Below are positions 55,952 to 64,000 of a stretch of 64,000 nt of DNA, in pieces; position 1 is the stretch's first letter, and every line of letters begins with the position of its first letter. The notes beneath the pieces are model-generated. The model ran no database searches. It saw nothing but the letters and a program-made list of their open reading frames with translations, and was not told where the DNA came from. A program made the translations under genes and the position numbers. This DNA comes from Lepidurus packardi (lineage: Eukaryota > Arthropoda > Branchiopoda > Notostraca > Triopsidae). Location: contig JAKZAN010000070.1 in NCBI GenBank assembly GCA_023053545.1, positions 124,001 to 188,000 of the forward strand. Direction: 5' to 3'.

Positions 55952-58900
55952 GAACTAGTATAAACCAGTTTAAACCAGTTTAGACCTGTGTAAACCAGTT
56001 TATACCATTTAGAACCAATTTAGACCTGTTTACACCGGTATAAACCAGTTTATAAACTAGCTTAAACCAGTTTAGACCTGTGTAAACCAGTTTAAACCAG
56101 TTTGAACTAGTATAAACAAGTTTAAACCAGTGTAACACAGTTAATAAACTAGTTTAAACCAGTTTAGACCTGTTAAAAAAATTTCAACCAGTTTGATCTA
56201 GTATAAACCAGTTTACTCCAGTTTAGACCTGTGTAAACCAGTTTATACCATTTAGAACCAGTTTGGACCTGTTTACACCGGTGTAAACCAGTTTATAAAC
56301 TAGCTTAAACCAGTTTAGACCTGTGTAAACCAGTTTAATCCAGTTTGAACTAGTATAAACAAGTTTAAACCAGTGTAACACAGTTAATAAACTAGTTTAA
56401 ACCAGTTTAGACCTGTTAAAAAAATTTCAACCAGTTTGAACTAGTATAAACCAGGTTAACCCAGTTTAGACCTGTGTAAACCAGTTTATACCAGTTAAAA
56501 CCAGTTTAGACCTGTTTACACCGGTATAAACCAGTTTATAATCTAGTTTTGACCAGTTTAAACCAGATTAAGCCAGTTTTAACCGGTTTAAACCAGTTTG
56601 AACTAGTATAAACCAGTCTATAAACTACCTTAAACCAGTTTAGACATGAGTAAACCAGTTTTGACATGAGTAGAACAGTCTAAACCAGTTTGAACTAGTA
56701 TAAACCAGTTTAGACCTGTGTAAACCAGTTAATGGCATTTAGAACCAGTTTAGACCTGTTTACAAAGGTATAAACCAGTTTATAAACTAGCTAAAACCAG
56801 TTTAGACCTGTGTAAATCAGTTTAAACCAGTTTGAACTAGTATAAACAAGTTTAAACCAGTGTAACACAGTTAATAAACTAGTTTAAACCAGTTTAGACC
56901 TGTTAAAAAAATTTAAACCAGTTTGAACTAGTTTATACCAGTTAAAACCACTTTAGACCTGTTTACACCGGTATAAACCAGTTTATAATCTAGTTTTAAC
57001 CAGTTTAAACCAGATTAAGTTAGTTTTAACCGGTTTAAACCAGTTTTAACTAGTATAAACCAGTTTATAAACTACGTTAAACCAGTTTAGACATGAGTAA
57101 ACCAGTTTAGACATGAGTAGACCAGTTTAAACCAGTTTGAACTAGTATAAACCAGGTTAAACCAGTTTAGACCTGTGTAAACCAGTTTATACCATTTAGA
57201 ACCAGTTTGGACCTGTTTACACCGGTGTAAACCAAATTATAAACTAGCTTAAACCAGTTTAGACCTGTGTAAACCAGTTTAAACCAGTTTAGACCTGTGT
57301 AAACCAGTTTATAATATTTAGAACCAGTTTGGACCTGTTTACACGGGTGTAAACCAGTTTATAAACTAGCTTAAACCAGTTTAGACCTGTGTAAACCCGT
57401 TTAAACCAGTTTGAACTAGTATAAACAAGTTTAAACCAGTGTTACACAGTTAATAAACTAGTTTAAACCAGTTTAGACCTGTTAAAAAAATTTCAACCAG
57501 TTTGAACTAGTATAAACCAGCTTAAACCAGTTTAGACCTGTGTAAACCAGTTTATACCAGTTAAAACCAGTTTAGACCTGTTTACACCGGTATAAACCAG
57601 TTTATAATCTGGTTTTGACCAGTTTAAATCAGATTAAGCCAGTTTTAACCGGCTTAAACCAGTTTGAACTAGTATAAACCAGTTTAAACCAGTTTAGACC
57701 TGTGTAAACCAGTTTATACCATTTAGAACCAGTTTAGACCTGTTTACACCGGTATAAACCAGTTTATAAACTAGCTTAAACCAGTTTAGACCTGTGTAAA
57801 CCAGTTTAAACCAGTTTGAACTAGTATAAACAAGTTTAAACCAGTGTAACACAGTTAATAAACTAGTTTAAACCAGTTTAGACCTGTTAAAAAAATTTCA
57901 ACCAGTTTGAACTAGTATAAACCAGTTTAAACCAGTTTAGACCTGTGTAAACCAGTTTATACCAGTTAAAACCAGTTTAGACCTGTTTACACCGGTATAA
58001 ACCAGTTTATAATCTAGTTTTGACCAGTTTTAACCAGATTAAGCCAGTTTTAACCGGTTTAAACCAGTTTGAACTAGTATAAACCAGTCTATAAACTACC
58101 TTAAACCAGTTTATACATGAGTAAACCAGTTTTGACATGAGTAGACCAGTCTAAACCAGTTTGAACTAGTATAAACCAGTTTAAACCAGTTTAGACCTGT
58201 GTAAACCAGTTTATGCCATTTAGAACCAGTTTAGACCTGTTTACAAAGGTATAAACCAGTTTATAAACTAGCTTAAACCAGTTTAGACCTGTGTAAACCA
58301 GTTTAAACCAGTTTGAACTAGTATAAACCAGGTTAAACCAGTGTAACACAGTTAATAAACTAGTTTAAACCAGTTTAGACCTGTTAAAAAAATTTAAACC
58401 AGTTTGAACTAGTTTATACCAGTTAAAACCAGTTTAGACCTGTTTACACCGGTATAAACCAGTTTATAATCTAGTTTTAACCAGTTTAAACCAGATTAAG
58501 CCAGTTTACCGGTTTAAACCAGTTTGAACTAGTATAAACCAGTTTATAAACTACGTTAAACCAGTTTAGACATGAGTAAACCAGTTGAAACATGAGTAGA
58601 CCAGTTTAAACCAGTTTGAACTAGTATAAACCAGGTTAAACCAGTGTAAAACAGTTAATAAACTAGTTTAAACCAGTTTAGACCTTTTTAGGCCGGGTTT
58701 AAACCAGTTTAAGCCAGTTAAAAACGTTTTAAACCAGTTTATGAACTAGCTTAAACAAGCTTAGACCTGTTAAAAAAAATTTAAACCAGTTTGAACTAGT
58801 ATAAACCAGTATAAACCAGTTTAGACCTGTGTAAACCAGTTTATACCATTTAGAACCAGTTTAGACCTGTTTACACCGGTATAAACCAGTTTATGAACTA

Positions 58901-61900
58901 GCTTAAACCAGTTTAGACCTGTTTACACCGGTATAAACCAGTCTATGAACTCGCTTAAACCAGTTTAGACCTGTGTAAACCAGTTCAAACCAGTTTAAAC
59001 TAGTATAAACAAGTTTAAACCAGTGTAAAAAAGTTAATAAACTAGTATAAACCAGTTAAGACCTGTTTAGGCCTGGTTTAAACCAGTTTAAGCCAGTTTA
59101 ATCCAGTTAAAAACGTTTTAAACCAGTTTATAAACTAGTTAAAAATAGTTTAGACCTGTTAAAAAAATTTCAACCAGTTTGAACTAGTATAAACCAGTTT
59201 AAACCTTTGTAAACCAGTTTATAACAGTTAAAACCAGTTTAGACCTGTTTACACCGGTTTAAACCAGTTTATAAACTAGCTTGAACCAGTTTAGACCTGT
59301 GTAAACCAGTTTAAACCAGTTTGAACTAGTACAAACAAGTTTAAACCAGTGTAACACAGTTAATAAACTAGTTTAAACCAGTTTAGACCTGCTAAAAAAA
59401 TTTCAACCAGTTTGAACTAGTATAAACCAGTTTAAACCAGTTTAGACCTGTGTAAACCAGTTTATACCAGTTAAAACCAGTTTAGACCTGTTTACACCGG
59501 TATAAACCAGTTTATAATCTAGTTTTGACCAGGTTAAACCAGATTAAGCCAGTTTTAACCGGCTTAAACCAGTTTGAACTAGTATAAACCAGTCTATAAA
59601 CTACCTTAAACCAGTTTAGACATGAGTAAACCAGTTTCGACATGAGTAGACCAGTCTAAACCAGTTTGAAATAGTATAAACCAGTTTAAACCAGTTTAGA
59701 CCTGTGTAAACCAGTTTATGCCATTTAGAACCAGTTTAGACCTGTTTACAAAGGTATAAACCAGTTTATAAACTAGCTTAAACCAGTTTAGACCTGTGTT
59801 AACCAGTTTAAACCAGTTTGAACTAGTATAAACAAGTTTAAACCAGTGTAAAACAGTTAATAAACTAGTTTAAACCAGTTAAGACCTGTTTAGGTCTGGT
59901 TTAAACCAGTTTAAGCCAGTTTAAGCCAGTTAAAAACGTTTTAAACCAGTTTATAAACTAGTTAAAACAAGTTTAGACCTGTTAAAAAAATTTCAACCAG
60001 TTTGAACTAGTATAAACCAGTTTAAACCTTTGTAAACCAGTTTATACCAGTTAAAACCAGTTTAGACTTGTTTACACCGGTATAAACCAGTTTATAATCT
60101 GGTTTTGACCAGTTTAAACCAGATTAAGCCAGTTTTAACCGGCTTAAACCAGTGTGAACTAGTATAAACCAGTTTAAACCAGTTTAGACCTGTGTAAACC
60201 AGTTTATACCATTTAGAACCAGTTCAGACCTGTTTACACCGGTATCAACCAGTTTATAAACTAGCTTAAGCCAGTTTAGACCTGTGTAAACCAGTTTAAA
60301 ACAGTTTTGAACTAGTATAAACAAGTTTAAACCAGTGTAACACAGTTAATAAACTAGTTTAAACCAGTTTAGACCTGTTAAAAAATTTAAACCAGTTTGA
60401 ACTAGTTTATACCAGTTAAAACCAGTTTAGACCTGTTTACACCGGTATAAACCAGTTTATAATCTAGTTTTAAAAAATTTAAACCAGATTAAGCCAGTTT
60501 TAACCGGTTTAAACCAGTTTGAGGTAGTATAAACCAGTTTATAAACTACGTTATACCAGTTTAGACATGAGTAAACCAGTTTAGACATGAGTAGACCAGT
60601 TTAAACCAGTTTGAACTAGTATAAACCAGGTTAAACCAGTGTAAAACAGTTAATAAACTAGTTTAAACCAGTTTAGACCTGTTAAAAAACTTTCAACCAG
60701 TTTGAACTAGTATAAACCAGTTTAAACCTTTGTAAACCAGTTTATACCAGTTAAAACCAGTTTAGACCTGTTTACACCGGTATAAACCAGTTTATAATCT
60801 GGTTTTGACCAGTTTAAACCAGATTAAGCCAGTTTTAACCGGCTTAAACCAGTTTGAACTAGTATAAACCAGTTTAAACCAGTTTAGACCTGTGTAAACC
60901 AGTTTATACCATTTAGAACCAGTTTAGACCTGTTTACACCGGTATAAACCAGTTTATAAACTATCTTAAACCAGTTTAGACCTGTGTAAACCAGTTTAAA
61001 CCAGTTTGAACTAGTATAAACAAGTTTAAACCAGTTTAGACCTGTTAAAAAAATTTAAACCAGTTTGAACTAGTTTATACCAGTTAAAACCAGTTAAGAC
61101 CTGTTTACACCGGTATAAACCAGTTTATATTCTAGTTTTAACCAGTTTAAACCAGATTAAGCCAGTTTTAACCGGTTTAAACCAGTTTGAACTAGTGTAA
61201 ACCAGTTTACACCAGTTTAGACCTGTGTAAACCAGTTTATACCATTCAGAACCAGTTTGAACCTGTTTACACCGGTGTAAACCAGTTTATAAACTAGCTT
61301 GAACCAGTTTAGACCTGTGTAAACCAGTTTAAACCAGTTTGAACTAGTTTAAACAAGTCTAAACCAGTTTAACACAGTTAATAAACTAGTTTAAACCAGT
61401 GTAGACCTGTTAAGAAAATTTCAACCAGTTTGAACTAGTATAAACCAGTTTAAACCAGTTCAGACCTGTTTAAACCAGTTTATACCAGTTAAAACCAGTT
61501 TAGACCTGTTTACACCGGTATAAACCAGTTTATAATCTAGTTTTGACCAGTTTAAACCAGATTAAGCCAGTTTAAACCGGTTTAAACCAGTTTGAACTAG
61601 TATAAACCAGTCTATAAACTACCTTAAACCAGTTTAGACATGAGTAAACCAGTTTTGACATGAGTAGACCAGTCTAAACCAGTTTGAACTAGTATAAACC
61701 AGTTTAAAACAGTTTAGACCTGTGTAAACCAGTTTATGCCATTTAGAACCAGTTTAGACCTGTTTATAAAGGTATAAACCAGTTTATAAACTAGCTTAAA
61801 CCAGTTTAGACCTGTGTAAACCAGTTTAAACCAGTTTGAACTAGTATAAACAAGTTTAAACCAGTTTAAAACAGTTAATAAACTAGTTTAAATCAGTTAA

Positions 61901-64000
61901 GACCTGTTTAGGCCTGGTTTAAACCAGTTTAAGCCAGTTTAAGAAAGTTAAAAACGTTTTAAAACAGTTTATAAACTAGTTAAAACAAGTTTAGACCTGT
62001 TCAAAAAATTTCAACCAGTTTGAACTAGTATAAACCAGTTTAAACCTTTGTAAACCAGTTTATACCAGTTAAAACCAGTTTAGACCTGTTTACACCGGTA
62101 TAATCCAGTTTATAATCTGAATTTGACCAGTTTACACCAGATTAAGCCAGTTTTAACCGGCTTAAACCAGTTTGAACTAGTATAAACCAGTTTAAACCAG
62201 TTTAGACCTGTGTAAACCAGTTTATAATATTTTGAACCAGTTTAGACCTGTTTACACCGGTATAAACCAGTTTATAAACTAGTTTTAACCAGTTTAAACC
62301 AGATTAAGCCAGTTTTAACCGGTTTAAACCAGTTTGAACTAGTATAAACCAGTTTACACCAGTTTAGACCTGTGTAAACCAGTTTATACCATTTAGAACC
62401 AGTTTGGACCTGTTTACACCGGTGTAAACCAGTTTATAAACTAGCTTGAACCAGTTTAGACCTGTGTAAACCAGTTTAAACCAGTTTGAACTAGTATAAA
62501 CAAGTTTAAACCAGTGTAACACAGTTAATAAACTAGTTTAAACCAGTTTAGACCTGTTAAAAAAATTTCAACCAGTTTGAACTAGTATAAACCAGTATAA
62601 ACCAGTTTAGACCTGTGTAAACCAGTTTATACCATTTAGAACCAGTTTAGACCTGCTTACACCGGTATAAACCAGTTTATGAACTCGTTTAAACCAGTTT
62701 AGACCTGTGTAAACCAGTTTAAACCAGTTTGAACTAGTATAAACAAGTTTAAACCAGTGTAAAACAGTTAATAAACTAGTTTAAACCAGTTTAGACCTGT
62801 TTAGGCCTGGTTTAAACCAGTTTAAGCCAGTTAAAAACGTTTTAAACCAGTTTATAAACTAGTTTGAACAAGTTTAGACCTGTTAAAAAAATGTCAACCA
62901 GTTTGAACTAGTATCAACCAGTTTAAACCAGTTTAGACCTGTGTAAACCAGGTTATACCAGTTAAAACCAGTTTAGACCGGTATAAACCAGTTTATAATC
63001 TAGTTTTGACCAGTTTAAACCAGATTAAGCCAGTTTTAACCGGTTCAAACCAGTTTGAACTAGTATAAACCAGTTTAAACCAGTTTAGACCTGTGTAAAC
63101 CAGTTTATGCCATTTGTGAACCAGTTTAGACCTGTTTACAAAGGTATAAACCAGTTTATAAACTAGATTAAACCAGTTTAGACCTGTGTAAACCAGTTTA
63201 AACCATTTTGAACTAGTATAAACAAGTTTAAACCAGTGTAAAACAGTTAATAAACTAGTTTAAACCAGTTCAGACCTGTTTAGGCCTGGTTTAAACCAGT
63301 TTAAGCCAGTTAAAAACGTTTTAAACCAGTTTATAAACTAGTTTGAACAAGTTTAGACCTGTTAAAAAAATTTCAACCAGTTTGAACTAGTATCAATCAA
63401 TTTAAACCAGTTTAGACCTGTGTAAACCAGTTATACCAGTTAAAACCAGTTTAGACCTGTTTACACCGGTATAAACCAGTTTATAATCTAGTTTTGACCA
63501 GTTTAAACCAGATTGTGCCAGTTTTAACCGATTTAAACCAGTTTGAACTAGTATAAACCAGTTTACACCAGTTTAGACCTGTGTAAACCAGTTTATACCA
63601 TTTAGAACCAGTTTGGACCTGTTTACAATGGTGTAAACCAGTTTATAAACTAGCTTAAACCAGTTTAGACCTGTGTAAACCAGTTTAAACCAGTTTGAAC
63701 TAGTATAAACAAGTTTAAACCAGTGTAACACAGTTAATAAACTAGTTTAAACCAGTTTAGACCTGTTAAAAAAGTTTCAACCAGTTTGAACTAGTATAAA
63801 CCAGTTTAAATCAGTTTAGACCTGTGTAAACCAGTTTATACCAGTTAAAACCAGTTTAGACCTGTTTACACCGGTATAAACCAGTTTATAATCTAGTTTT
63901 GACCAGTTTAAACCATATTAAGCCAGTTTTAACCGGTTTAAACCAGTGTGAACTAGTATAAACCAGTTTATACCAGTTTAGACCTGTGTAAATCAGTTTA

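Larger units (their letters stand above)
49805..56614. repeat. 1,229-bp higher-order repeat, six consecutive intervals
   Basis: The marker AGTCTATAAACTACC occurs at 49805, 51034, 52020, 53249, 54095, 55324 and 56615, giving intervals of 1229, 986, 1229, 846, 1229 and 1291 bp. The 986-bp copy lacks exactly 243 bp, starting near GTTTAAACCTGTTAAAAAAA. The 1291-bp copy has an extra 62 bp. Three intervals of exactly 1,229 bp establish this as a true higher-order unit. Confidence 0.88.
37821..64000. repeat. Decamer satellite array, block 5 (26 kb, uninterrupted)
   Basis: Continuous satellite to the end of the window with no gene, no mobile element and no change of orientation. The decamers form mid-scale blocks of about 160-255 bp marked by CACCGGTATAAACCAG or CAAAGGTATAAACCAG. 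For example, successive marks near 57587, 57749, 57992, 58246 and 58449 are 162, 243, 254 and 203 bp apart. Blocks are assembled into longer higher-order repeats, listed separately. The array runs off the right edge. Confidence 0.96.

Noticed and set aside
37821-64000. CRISPR-like or telomeric array.
   Set aside because: There are no constant repeats separated by unique spacers, only a continuous satellite. The TTAGG occurrences are isolated within TTTAGGCCTGG units and not in tandem.
1-64000. CENP-B-box-like motif that would support a centromere.
   Set aside because: I saw no segment resembling the known box. A centromeric role remains inference from periodicity only.

Overview
The window is a eukaryotic heterochromatin-like block, most likely from an arthropod and probably an insect. 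I see no host gene, rRNA, tRNA or CRISPR array. About 39 kb of the 64 kb is one AT-rich satellite built from variants of a roughly 10-bp unit, AAACCAGTTT, always in the same orientation. The remaining 25 kb is retrotransposon DNA: two BEL/Pao LTR elements, two copies of one APE-type non-LTR element, and a fragment of a second non-LTR family. The arthropod call rests on these element families and the decamer satellite; nothing here fixes the species.

Layout: 1-2254 satellite; 2255-4315 non-LTR fragment lacking both ends, followed by a scrambled junction to 4383; 4384-11507 satellite with 1,940-bp and 1,071-bp tandem duplications; 11508-18227 a BEL/Pao element on the minus strand, decayed but with nearly identical 367-bp LTRs and a CCGGT target-site duplication; 18228-20301 satellite; 20302-25346 non-LTR copy 1, with an uninterrupted ORF2; 25347-26875 satellite; 26876-37820 non-LTR copy 2, split in ORF2 by a complete plus-strand BEL/Pao element (31313-37207) with apparently identical 235-bp LTRs and one 1,822-codon gag-pol frame; 37821-64000 satellite only, including a 2,192-bp tandem duplication and a 1,229-bp higher-order repeat.

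The order of events can be read from the nesting. A satellite array received a non-LTR insertion. A 6,574-bp piece holding that whole element and its satellite flanks was then tandemly duplicated, as shown by shared private variants in both flanks and the shared insertion site. A plus-strand BEL/Pao element then landed in the second copy. The minus-strand BEL/Pao insertion is also fairly recent by its LTRs, yet it carries an in-frame TAG, a YVDN reverse transcriptase box and an internal deletion. The most notable features are the apparent co-amplification of a retrotransposon as part of a satellite repeat unit, the alternation of AT-rich and GC-containing segments at about one helical turn through the satellite, and a frame break in ORF1 shared by both non-LTR copies.
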